39,480 nt of DNA, from contig NZ_BFBX01000093.1 of NCBI RefSeq assembly GCF_003851045.1, forward strand, positions 1,393 through 40,872. Direction: 5' to 3'. The notes below the pieces were generated by a model. It worked only from the letters and a program-made list of their open reading frames with translations, ran no database searches and was not told where the DNA came from. This DNA is from Paenibacillus sp. 598K. Lineage in GTDB: Bacteria; Bacillota; Bacilli; Paenibacillales; Paenibacillaceae. This document shows positions 1-7,388 of the stretch, piece after piece. The position numbers were made by a program, and so were the translations under genes. How positions within the stretch are numbered: the stretch's first letter is position 1; every line of letters starts with the position of its first letter.

Positions 1-250
1 AGAAGCCGTCATGATGCTTGCAGGTGAGGATCAGCCCCTGCATCCCCGCCGCCTTGCATGTCTCTACCCACTGCGTCGCGTCCAGCTCGGACGGAGCGAA
101 GATCGCCGGGGACTCCGTGCCGTCCCCCCACTCGCGATCCGTGAACGTGTTGACTGTGAAATGAATGAAGGCGTAGAACTCCGTCTCCTGCCACGCCAGC
201 TGGCGCGGCGACGGCTTCACCTCCGCTGCCTCTCTGATCGTAACTCCCAT
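1..250 (-). CDS. Alpha-L-fucosidase (GH29), N-terminal fragment cut by window edge
   Basis: The 83 visible residues are the start of a GH29 alpha-L-fucosidase, which releases terminal L-fucose from glycans. The stretch from QLAWQETEFYAFIHFTVN through EWGDGTESPAIF to GLILTCKHHDGF is the typical N-terminal core of the shorter bacterial GH29 enzymes, including the KHHDGF substrate-site motif. The ATG at 250 is supported by an AGGAGAGGAG ribosome site just upstream. No signal peptide is visible, so the enzyme is probably cytoplasmic and acts on imported oligosaccharides. It follows the permease gene ending at 277 by 26 bases and is the last visible gene of the sugar importer operon. The C-terminal part, including the nucleophile, is outside the window. 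Confidence 0.88.
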   Translation of the reverse strand, partial: MGVTIREAAEVKPSPRQLAWQETEFYAFIHFTVNTFTDREWGDGTESPAIFAPSELDATQWVETCKAAGMQGLILTCKHHDGF

Positions 251-276
251 CCTGATCGCTCCTCTCCTGGCTTCCT

Positions 277-1140
277 TTAACCTTTGACACCGCCCAGCAT
301 CATTCCTGCCGTCAGCTTGCGCTGCAGCAACGCATAGATGACGATCGTCGGCAGCAGCACGATGGACAGACCCGCGAACAGCGCGCCCCAGTCGGTCGCA
401 TATTGCTGGATCTGCATCAGATTGGCGAGGCCGACCGGGATCGTCTTCTTCTCTTCGGAGGTGATGAAGGTCATCGCCATCACATATTCATTCCAGAAGT
501 CGAAGAAGCCGAAGACGATCAGCGTGATGATGCCAGGGCGCGCCATCGGCACGATAATCCGGACTAGTGTGCCGAAATAGCCGCAGCCGTCGATCATCGC
601 CGCCTCCTCGAAGTCATGCGGGATCGACTTCATAAAGCCGGTGAGCAGGAAGATCGAGAACGGCAGACTGTTGGTCGCATACACCGCGCTGAGCCAGAAG
701 CGGTTGTCCAGCATCTGCAGATCGTTCATCAGGATGAACAGCGGCACGATGATGTAGACGCCGCCGACGAAGATGCCCGCGATGTAGAAATTCGTGAAGA
801 AGCCGCGCCCGCGGAACCGCATCCGTCCGAGCACATACGCCGACGGCACGGCGGCTGTCAGCAGCACTGCCATCGAGATGAGCACGACGATTACCGAGTT
901 CAGCATATAGTCGCCGATATGCGCCTGCGTGAAGGCGTGCACGTAGTTGCGCCACTCGAGCCCGCTCGGCAGCCGCCAGGGGCTCTCCATTACCTCGGCG
1001 TTGGTCTTGAAGGAGGCGAGCACATTCCACAGCAGCGGATAGACGACGACGATCGTCTGGATGATCAGGAAGAGACGCAGCGCCAGACGGCCCGCCGTCC
1101 TGCCGGGCGATCTGCGCGTCGCACGAGGTTGTGCATTCAT
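277..1140 (-). CDS. Carbohydrate ABC transporter permease (MalG/AraQ type)
   Basis: This 287-residue protein is the second membrane subunit of a CUT1-type sugar importer. Hydrophobic segments span the length, beginning with RLFLIIQTIVVVYPLLWNV. The cytoplasmic coupling loop is visible as EEAAMIDGCGYFGTLVRIIVP, the EAA motif that contacts the ATPase. The C-terminal LTAGMMLGGVKG ending is typical of the MalG/AraQ side of the pair. The reading frame is open further upstream, but the ATG at 1140 lies two bases after the stop of the preceding permease and gives the normal family length. No ATPase gene is in this operon, so a shared MsmK/MsmX-like ATPase elsewhere is expected. The substrate is inferred to be a fucosylated oligosaccharide from the GH29 gene that follows. 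Confidence 0.9.
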   Translation of the reverse strand: MNAQPRATRRSPGRTAGRLALRLFLIIQTIVVVYPLLWNVLASFKTNAEVMESPWRLPSGLEWRNYVHAFTQAHIGDYMLNSVIVVLISMAVLLTAAVPSAYVLGRMRFRGRGFFTNFYIAGIFVGGVYIIVPLFILMNDLQMLDNRFWLSAVYATNSLPFSIFLLTGFMKSIPHDFEEAAMIDGCGYFGTLVRIIVPMARPGIITLIVFGFFDFWNEYVMAMTFITSEEKKTIPVGLANLMQIQQYATDWGALFAGLSIVLLPTIVIYALLQRKLTAGMMLGGVKG

Positions 1141-1142
1141 CG

Positions 1143-2027
1143 TTAGTAGCTCCCCCTCTCGGTCAGCTTGTTGCTGATTAGCGCCAGCGCCATCGAGACG
1201 ATGAAGATGAAGACGCCGATCGCCATCGCGTAGCCAAAGTTGGCATTGGTGAACGCCTGCGAATACAGATAGGTCATGACGACCTCCGAATGCCGGTTCG
1301 GACCGCCGCCCGTCATGATCGAGACGATGATGAAGCTGATCGACAGCACGCCGTTGATGCTGAAGATAAGCGTGACGCGAATAATCTCCCACAGCATCGG
1401 CACCGTAATCCGGAAAAACTGCTGCATCCGGGTCGCCCCGTCGATGTCGGCAGCCTCGTACAGGTCCGGCGAGATGCTATCGATCCCCGCCATATACATG
1501 ACCATGTAATAGCCAGCCGCCTGCCAGATGAGCGTCACCGCCAGCGCCCACAGCACCGTGCGTTGATCGCCCAGCCACGGCAGCGCCCACTCGCCCAGCC
1601 CGAGCAGCTCCAGCCCGGAGTTGAGGAAGCCCATCGTCGGATGATAGATGAACGACCACAGGATCGCGATGACGACGAACGAGAGGATGCTCGGGAAGAA
1701 AAAGACCGTCCGGTACAGCGCCCGCTCCCGCAGTCTGGACTTGGCCAGAATCGCGGCATTGACGAGCGCGATCAGCAAGGTACACACCGGGACGATCAGC
1801 ATGAGCAGGCCGGTATTGCGCAAGGCCAGCAGGAACACATCGTCCCGGAACATATCGGTATAGTTTTTGAGACCGATGAAGCGCGGCTCGTCGCTCAGCC
1901 CGGTCCACAGGTACAGCGATTTGTGGAAGATCTGCACCGTCGGATACACCTTGAACATGACGAACAATGCGATGCCCGGCAGCAGGCACGCGAGGATAAA
2001 CAGGATTCGTCGCTGCTTTAGCGTCAT
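1143..2027 (-). CDS. Carbohydrate ABC transporter permease (MalF/UgpA type)
   Basis: This 294-residue integral membrane protein is the first permease of the importer. It starts with an RRILFILACLLPGIALFVMF membrane segment and carries the EAA loop YEAADIDGATRMQQFFRITVPML. I chose the ATG at 2027 because it has a GGAAGG ribosome site and gives the usual short N-terminus; the frame stays open for 14 more codons. It follows the binding protein gene after an 86-base gap holding two hairpins, and ends two bases before the next permease gene, so the two permeases are probably translationally coupled. Confidence 0.9.
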   Translation of the reverse strand: MTLKQRRILFILACLLPGIALFVMFKVYPTVQIFHKSLYLWTGLSDEPRFIGLKNYTDMFRDDVFLLALRNTGLLMLIVPVCTLLIALVNAAILAKSRLRERALYRTVFFFPSILSFVVIAILWSFIYHPTMGFLNSGLELLGLGEWALPWLGDQRTVLWALAVTLIWQAAGYYMVMYMAGIDSISPDLYEAADIDGATRMQQFFRITVPMLWEIIRVTLIFSINGVLSISFIIVSIMTGGGPNRHSEVVMTYLYSQAFTNANFGYAMAIGVFIFIVSMALALISNKLTERGSY

Positions 2028-2060
2028 CTGCCTTCCGTCCTTTCTGTATGCAACTGGGAA

Positions 2061-2110
2061 GAGGCTCATGAACGATACATGAGCCTCCCGACTTGCCTGG
2101 ATCGCCAGGC
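2061..2110 (-). other. Two tandem intercistronic hairpins between binding protein and permease genes
   Basis: Positions 2061-2070 and 2078-2087 form a perfect 10-bp stem with a 7-base loop. Positions 2095-2100 and 2105-2110 form a 6-bp stem with a 4-base loop. No U-run follows either on the minus strand. Such structures between a binding protein gene and its permeases usually protect the upstream mRNA from 3' decay or cause partial termination, giving more binding protein than permease. That role is inferred. Confidence 0.6.
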
Positions 2111-2113
2111 CTC

Positions 2114-3541
2114 CTATTCCGCTCCGCTGGCCTCCAGCTCTGCCCGGATGTCCGTGTAGATCTTCGTCAGATTCGCGCTGTACTCATCCAGCGACAGCTG
2201 CTTGCTCATGATCGAGGAGATCGGCTTGTACACCTCGTCGCTCGGGTTGTACTTGCTCCCTTTGGCCACTGGGCCGAAGCCGCCGTTGATCGTCGCCATG
2301 CCGCTGTCCACCGCCTTGTAGATATTGTACGTCGTCTCGGAGATATGTTCCTTGACCAGATCCGGCGCGCCGACGACCGCCAGGACGCCCTTCGCCTTCT
2401 CCGCATTGAGCAGGACGCTCTCCTCGGTGTAGAGGAAGCGGAGGAAGGCTTTGGCCAGCTCCGGGTTCTTCGCCTTGGCCGGGATGACCATCTGCTCGAC
2501 ATTGGACAGCGCCATCACGTCCTTGCCCTCGCCGAAGGCTGGGACGCCCAGGAAGCCGAACTGGAAGCCGTCCTCGCGCGGCGCATCCTTCATCTCGTCC
2601 TCGAACCAGGTGCCGTTGGGGATGAACATCGCCTCGCCTTGCAGGAACGAGGTCTGCGATTGCGTATGATTGAGCGCGACCGTGCCCTTCATGAGCGCAT
2701 TGTCCTCCTGAGCGATCCGCTCGAGGATGCCCCACGCCTGCGTGAAGCTCTCGCTGCTCCAGAAGGCCGGATCATAGTTGAACAGCTGATCGAGCGCCTC
2801 CTGGCCGCCGACGCTGTATACCGCCGGGACCAGCATCTCCTCCAGATAGCCGGGATACAGCCCCTGGTAGGTGAAGAGCGCGCGGTCATGCGCCGCCGCC
2901 GTCTCGTTGAGCGCAAAAAACGCATCCCAGGTGCGCGGCGGCTCGATGCCCTGATCGTCGAACAGCGTCTTGTTGTACCACAGCCCCATCACGCCGAAGT
3001 TATAGGGCGCCAGGTAGATCTTGCCGTCGCCGTAGGGCGAGCTGGATCTGGACTCGAGCACGCCAGGCAGGATCTTATCCCGCAGCGCCCCCTCGCCATC
3101 GCCTGCCGGTCCGTCAAAAATATCGGTCAGGTCAAGGAGCGCCTGATCCTTGATCAGGCCATCGAGGATCGGCGTATTGTCGCTGCCGGAGATGTACATG
3201 AAGTCCGGCGGATTGCCGGCGACAATCTTCGGACGGACCATCTCGGCGATTTTCGGCGAAGCGGTAATGCTGATCTTCGTGCCCGGGTTGGCCGCCATGA
3301 AGGCCTCGGCGACACTGTCCCAATATTCGCGGCCATAGCCGCCCTGGAAGACAGCGATGTTCAGCTCGGGATTGTCGAAGGCTTGCTCGGCTCCCGCTGC
3401 ATTTCCCGGAGCGGCAGGCTCCGCCGGCTTGCCCGTTCCCGGGGCGTTGTCGTTGCCAGCGCAGGCGGTAAGCGTCAAGGCCAGCGCTACGGTAATCAGA
3501 CTTGCTTTGCGGCTTGTTTTCATCGTTGTTGCTGTTTTCAT
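2114..3541 (-). CDS. Sugar ABC transporter substrate-binding lipoprotein (family 1)
   Basis: This 475-residue secreted lipoprotein captures the sugar for the two permeases downstream. It has a signal peptide with lipobox LTAC (Cys27), so it is anchored to the outer face of the membrane. The mature part has the family-1 solute-binding layout, with an early LNIAVFQGGYGREYWDSV segment and a central PYNFGVMGLWYNKTLF hinge segment. The GGYG start recalls the NgcE-type N-acetylglucosamine/diacetylchitobiose binding proteins, but I cannot assign a ligand. The ATG at 3541 has an AAAGGGG site; an in-frame ATG six codons later is possible. It is the first gene of its operon, with a TATAAT promoter and regulator-like repeats upstream. 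Confidence 0.9.
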   Translation of the reverse strand: MKTATTMKTSRKASLITVALALTLTACAGNDNAPGTGKPAEPAAPGNAAGAEQAFDNPELNIAVFQGGYGREYWDSVAEAFMAANPGTKISITASPKIAEMVRPKIVAGNPPDFMYISGSDNTPILDGLIKDQALLDLTDIFDGPAGDGEGALRDKILPGVLESRSSSPYGDGKIYLAPYNFGVMGLWYNKTLFDDQGIEPPRTWDAFFALNETAAAHDRALFTYQGLYPGYLEEMLVPAVYSVGGQEALDQLFNYDPAFWSSESFTQAWGILERIAQEDNALMKGTVALNHTQSQTSFLQGEAMFIPNGTWFEDEMKDAPREDGFQFGFLGVPAFGEGKDVMALSNVEQMVIPAKAKNPELAKAFLRFLYTEESVLLNAEKAKGVLAVVGAPDLVKEHISETTYNIYKAVDSGMATINGGFGPVAKGSKYNPSDEVYKPISSIMSKQLSLDEYSANLTKIYTDIRAELEASGAE

Positions 3542-3595
3542 CGTTGTTGCGACCCCTTTCTACTCATGGTTGAACCCCTCTCGCAAGGTATCTCC

Positions 3596-3660
3596 ATTAT
3601 AGATTCGATCCTCAAGGGGCCATATACAGAATCCCTCCAAGGGTTATGGACAATTTTACG
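3596..3660 (-). promoter_or_regulatory. Promoter with paired 9-bp direct repeats, sugar importer operon
   Basis: A perfect -10 box TATAAT lies at 3596-3601 on the minus strand. At the 17-base spacing the -35 region reads TATGGC, which is poor, so an activator is expected. Two direct repeats of 9 bases, ATTGTCCAT (3646-3654) and ATTCTGTAT (3624-3632), are 22 bases apart; the proximal one overlaps the -35 region. The outer repeat is part of the 15-mer CGTAAAATTGTCCAT. The same arrangement occurs upstream of the foldase gene near 10907-10971. An AraC-type regulator such as the adjacent YesN protein is the likely activator. Confidence 0.65.
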
Positions 3661-3709
3661 GAGCGGCCATCGTCGCCGCCCCCCCGTGCTGCCGCCGTCC
3701 GCGGGCGAC

Positions 3710-5329
3710 CTAGAGTTTCTTTTTGTCCGGCTGAAGATCGTCCATTTTTTTGTCGCCGCCGTTCTTCACCAGCTTCGGCGCGATGCCGAAGCGCTTGCGG
3801 AACAGCCGGTTAAAATAGAACGGATCGGGGATGCCGACCGAGATCGCGACCTGCTTGATCAAGTATCGACCCGATGCGAGCATCTCGTAGGCCTTGGCCA
3901 TCCGAATCTCGTTGAGCCGCGAGATCATGCTGCTGCCCGTCTCGGACTTGAACAGCTGGCACAGATACGCCTCCGACAGCCCGACATGACGGGCGACATC
4001 AGCGATCGCGATCCGCTCGCCGTAGCGCTCCTCCAGATAGGCGACCGCCCGCCGGATCTCCTCGCGGATCGTCGCCTGCGGGACGCTCGTCTCCAGCACG
4101 CCGACCATCTCCTCGGTCATCTCCCGGATCAGCAGCAACAACTCCGCCTCCGACTCGGCCTGCTCGATCCGGTCGATCCACGGCTGCTCGCTCCACGACG
4201 TCTCGGCGTCGACCATCGCCGTCCCCGCCATGCCCCAGACGGTGCGGGCGATCGCTCGCTTCAGCACAGCGGGCGCCAGCCTGACGGCGGCGGCCGCCTC
4301 GACCAGCTCGACCGCTCGCTCCATCCACAGCTCGACGACGCTCTCCCCGGAGGTGCGCAGACTGTCGCGCAGCCCTTGCTCCACTCGGCGCAAGGCGTCT
4401 GCCTCCTGCAGCGGCAGCTCCGTACTGGCGATGCAGCTCTCCCTGCAGGCGCCGTAAAATCTCAGCTGTGCCGCCTCCCGGCAGCGGCGCAGCTGCTCGC
4501 CGAGCGCCCCGCAGCTCGCGGCAGGCTGGCCATAGATGCCGCTGATCGCCGTGTTGTAGTAGATCTGAGCCAGCCGGACGATCCGCCGCGCCGACTCCTC
4601 GGCCTCGGCCATCCGGGCCCCGGCAGGGTACAGCACAGCCAGCACATACCGCTCGCCTGGCGAGGGCAGCACGATCAGGCTGTGCCGCCCGGGGAACACC
4701 CCGTCCGCCAGCTTGGTCAGCGTGTCGGCGAAGTCCGTCGCCGGCTCCGGCCGCTCGACCTCCTCGTCGGACGACTGGCGGTAAAAGACGAACACCAGCC
4801 CCTGCAGCTCGCGATACGCGGCTGGCAGCATCGAGGCGAGCGTCTCCTCCTCCCCGTCCTCCACGTCGGCGTCGGCCGCCTGCAGCCAGGCGAGCGCCTG
4901 CTCCCGATCTGCGGCGGACCGGCTCGCAAGCGGCTGCTCGGGACGACTCGCGCGCCGCTCGTCCAGCTTCGCCGCCATCTCCCGCAGCGTCTCGGCGAAT
5001 TGCTCCGACTTCAGCGTCAGCTTCAGCACGTAGTCATGGGCGCCGCAGCGCAGCGCCTCGCGGACCAGCTCGAAGTCGCTGTAGTTGCTGAGCACGAGGA
5101 TCTCCCCGCCATAGCCGCTGTCCTTGAGCTCCCGGATCAGCGCCAGACCATCCATCCCCGGCATCTTCATATCGGTGATGACGAGCTCCGCCTCGCTGCG
5201 CCGCACCAGCTCCAGCGCCTCCTGGCCGCTGGCGGCCGAGCCCGCCCACTCATACGTCTCCCAGTCGATCATCGATTTCACCGCGTGCCTGACGATCATC
5301 TCATCATCGACGATGACGATTTTGTACAT
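3710..5329 (-). CDS. YesN-type response regulator with AraC-family DNA-binding domain
   Basis: This 539-residue regulator has an N-terminal receiver domain beginning MYKIVIVDDE, with the acceptor Asp53 in ITDMKMPG, and a C-terminal AraC double helix-turn-helix over about the last 110 residues (from RRAVAYLEERYGERIAIADVA to the RLFRKRFGIAPK end). The middle region is the variable linker of this family. The frame is open upstream, but the ATG at 5329 starts exactly at the receiver domain and has a GGAAGAGAG ribosome site. It overlaps the end of the kinase gene by 26 bases, so the pair is co-transcribed. It probably activates the importer operon just downstream and the foldase/beta-helix operon on the other side of the kinase. 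Confidence 0.92.
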   Translation of the reverse strand: MYKIVIVDDEMIVRHAVKSMIDWETYEWAGSAASGQEALELVRRSEAELVITDMKMPGMDGLALIRELKDSGYGGEILVLSNYSDFELVREALRCGAHDYVLKLTLKSEQFAETLREMAAKLDERRASRPEQPLASRSAADREQALAWLQAADADVEDGEEETLASMLPAAYRELQGLVFVFYRQSSDEEVERPEPATDFADTLTKLADGVFPGRHSLIVLPSPGERYVLAVLYPAGARMAEAEESARRIVRLAQIYYNTAISGIYGQPAASCGALGEQLRRCREAAQLRFYGACRESCIASTELPLQEADALRRVEQGLRDSLRTSGESVVELWMERAVELVEAAAAVRLAPAVLKRAIARTVWGMAGTAMVDAETSWSEQPWIDRIEQAESEAELLLLIREMTEEMVGVLETSVPQATIREEIRRAVAYLEERYGERIAIADVARHVGLSEAYLCQLFKSETGSSMISRLNEIRMAKAYEMLASGRYLIKQVAISVGIPDPFYFNRLFRKRFGIAPKLVKNGGDKKMDDLQPDKKKL

Positions 5330-7121
5330 CGCTCTCTTCCTCCCTCCGTCGTACCGGCAGCCGGATGATCGTCTCCGTGCCGCCCCCTGGCTCGCTGCGA
5401 GTCTCCATGCCATACGGCGATCCGGCATAGAGCCGGATGCGCTCCTCGACGTTGCCGATGCCGATGCCGGACAGCTTGGCATGCGAGTGCCGCTTGCTCT
5501 GCGCCTCCTGCACATCGAAGCCCCGACCGTCGTCGGCGATCCTGAGCTGCAGCCGCCCCTCGGCCGCCGTCACCTCGACCGTGATCGTGACGCGCCTGCC
5601 GTCCTCGCTGCCGCCGTGCAGGATCGAGTTCTCCACGATCGGCTGCAGGATGAAGCGCGGCACCAGACAGGCGCCCAGCTCGTCCGACTGCCAATTGCAA
5701 CGCAGCTTGAAGGAGTCGCCGTAGCGGATCTGCTGGATGACGGCATAATGGAACAGATTGCCGATCTCCTGCTCCAGCGGGATCAGCTCGTCCTGATCGA
5801 GGATCGTCTGCCGCAGCAGCTCGCTGAGCGATTCGATGCCTTGCTCGACCGAGCCATTGCCGCTCATCATCGCGCTCCACTTCAGGGAGTTGAGCGTATT
5901 GAAGAGGAAGTGCGGGTTGATCTGCGCCTGCAGCATCTTCAGCTCCGCCTCCCGCTTGCCCTGCTGCTCCTGCTCGACCTGGCCGATCAGCTGCCGGAGC
6001 CGGCGCACCATCTGATCGATCGTATCGGTCAGCTTGCCCATCTCGTCGGGATACCGCACCGACAGCGGCGGGTCGGGATTGCCAGTCTTCACCCTGGAGG
6101 CGTACTGCAGCAGCTCGAGCATCGGCGTGCTGATGCTCTGGTAGATCCACGTCCCCGCCACGGCCGAGACGACGACGACGAGCAACCAGATGTAGGGCAG
6201 ATTGCCCCTCACCTCGGCCATCTCGGCGATGATGTAGCTATGCGGGATCAGGCCGATCATGTACCACTCCGTCGAGCGGATGTGGGCAGCGGACACGAGC
6301 GTCCGCTTGCCGTCGATCTTGGTGTACAACGACTGGCTCGGCTCGCCGGGCTGCAGCTGTCGGAACAGCCCCTCCTGCATATACGTAGCGCCGAGCCGGA
6401 TATCCGGGGCCGCCGAGGAGACGACCAGCCCCTGCTTGTCCGCGATGTAGATGCGCCCGCCTTCGCCGAGGCTGACATGGTCGTACGTATTGCGCAGGAA
6501 CGCCTTCTCGTCGATGACGATGATCAGATAGCCGATCCGCTCGGTCAGCTTGTCCTCCGAGTAGATGATGCGGCTCAGAGCGATCTTGTTGGCCCCGCGG
6601 TTGGAGAGCAGATGACTCCACTTCAGGTTGCCGACCGACGCCTCCAGCCCGTACAGCGAGCGGCTGATCCGATTGTCCTTGTACCATTCGTACCCGAGAT
6701 CGTAGAACGGCTCGCCCTCCCTCGTCAGGACGATGATATTGGAGAGATTGCTGAGTCGGAAGGCATACTCCCCGAGCTCGTCGTTGATCGTCTTCGTCAG
6801 CTCGTTTTTGCCATAGTCGGATAGGCTGTCAGCCTGCCGCAGTCCTCCCTGGATCGAGCGGCTGATGATGATCGACTCGCTCAGCGCCTCGTACTGGTCC
6901 AGCTCCCGCGAGACGTTGATCGCCGACTCCGACAGCACCTGCAAGGAGAAGTCGCTCAGCTTGTCCGAGATCGACGCCTCATAGAAGTGGTTGGCATAGT
7001 AAGCGACGAGGACGACGGGGAGGATCGAGGTGACGATGAGCGCGGTGATCAGTCGATGCTTGATCGAGAATCGCCTCAGGAACGAGATGTGCCGGCGACT
7101 GGCAGAGGATGCGCTACCCAC
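5304..7121 (-). CDS. YesM-type sensor histidine kinase
   Basis: This 605-residue membrane kinase has two transmembrane segments (about residues 23-45 and 311-327) flanking a large extracytoplasmic sensor domain. A HAMP region follows (about 328-380), then the His_kinase domain with the acceptor His404 in NPHFLFNTLN, then an ATPase domain with QPIVENSILHG (N box), DDGRGF and GIGIGNVEERI (G boxes). The start is a GTG at 7121 with a near-perfect AAGGAGGT site. It overlaps the response regulator gene. The sensor domain would detect an extracellular sugar or a binding-protein complex; the ligand is unknown. The pair is flanked by genes it plausibly controls. Confidence 0.92.
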   Translation of the reverse strand: MGSASSASRRHISFLRRFSIKHRLITALIVTSILPVVLVAYYANHFYEASISDKLSDFSLQVLSESAINVSRELDQYEALSESIIISRSIQGGLRQADSLSDYGKNELTKTINDELGEYAFRLSNLSNIIVLTREGEPFYDLGYEWYKDNRISRSLYGLEASVGNLKWSHLLSNRGANKIALSRIIYSEDKLTERIGYLIIVIDEKAFLRNTYDHVSLGEGGRIYIADKQGLVVSSAAPDIRLGATYMQEGLFRQLQPGEPSQSLYTKIDGKRTLVSAAHIRSTEWYMIGLIPHSYIIAEMAEVRGNLPYIWLLVVVVSAVAGTWIYQSISTPMLELLQYASRVKTGNPDPPLSVRYPDEMGKLTDTIDQMVRRLRQLIGQVEQEQQGKREAELKMLQAQINPHFLFNTLNSLKWSAMMSGNGSVEQGIESLSELLRQTILDQDELIPLEQEIGNLFHYAVIQQIRYGDSFKLRCNWQSDELGACLVPRFILQPIVENSILHGGSEDGRRVTITVEVTAAEGRLQLRIADDGRGFDVQEAQSKRHSHAKLSGIGIGNVEERIRLYAGSPYGMETRSEPGGGTETIIRLPVRRREEESDVQNRHRR

Positions 7122-7154
7122 TTGCAGACCTCCTTGTGCTCCAAAATTAGCCCC

Positions 7155-7163
7155 ATTCTACCA
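7155..7163 (-). promoter_or_regulatory. Extended -10 promoter for the YesMN kinase/regulator genes
   Basis: On the minus strand TGGTAGAAT gives a -10 box TAGAAT with an upstream TG extension, about 34 bases before the GTG start. No good -35 box is visible at 17-18 bases. The remaining upstream sequence to 7388 holds no gene or structure I can support. Confidence 0.4.
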
Positions 7164-7388
7164 CATCGGCACGCGCCGGGCAGGGCATGGCGCAATATCG
7201 AATGACGGCGACGGACAGGGCCTGATAACGGCAGCGGCCTCTCGGCCGACGACGACGGACCAAACGCCCGGGGACCGACAGTTCGTCTCGATGCGGATAA
7301 TGCTCTTGGACGCAGGAAGGCTGCCCCCGAGGCGCACACGCCTTTCGGGAACAGCCTGGGTCCTGCTAATACACGTGCGGGGTGAGCA

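Noticed and set aside
3672..3709. GC-rich inverted repeat directly after the response regulator stop as a terminator
   Set aside because: Only 6 bp pair perfectly, the loop is long, and no U-run follows.
2093..5368. A 1091-codon open frame on the plus strand
   Set aside because: It lies antisense to the binding protein and response regulator genes, which have clear domains and ribosome sites. The translation is Arg/Leu/His-rich low complexity typical of an antisense frame in GC-rich DNA.
5124..6824. A 566-codon open frame on the plus strand
   Set aside because: It is antisense to the histidine kinase gene and shows no recognisable domain.
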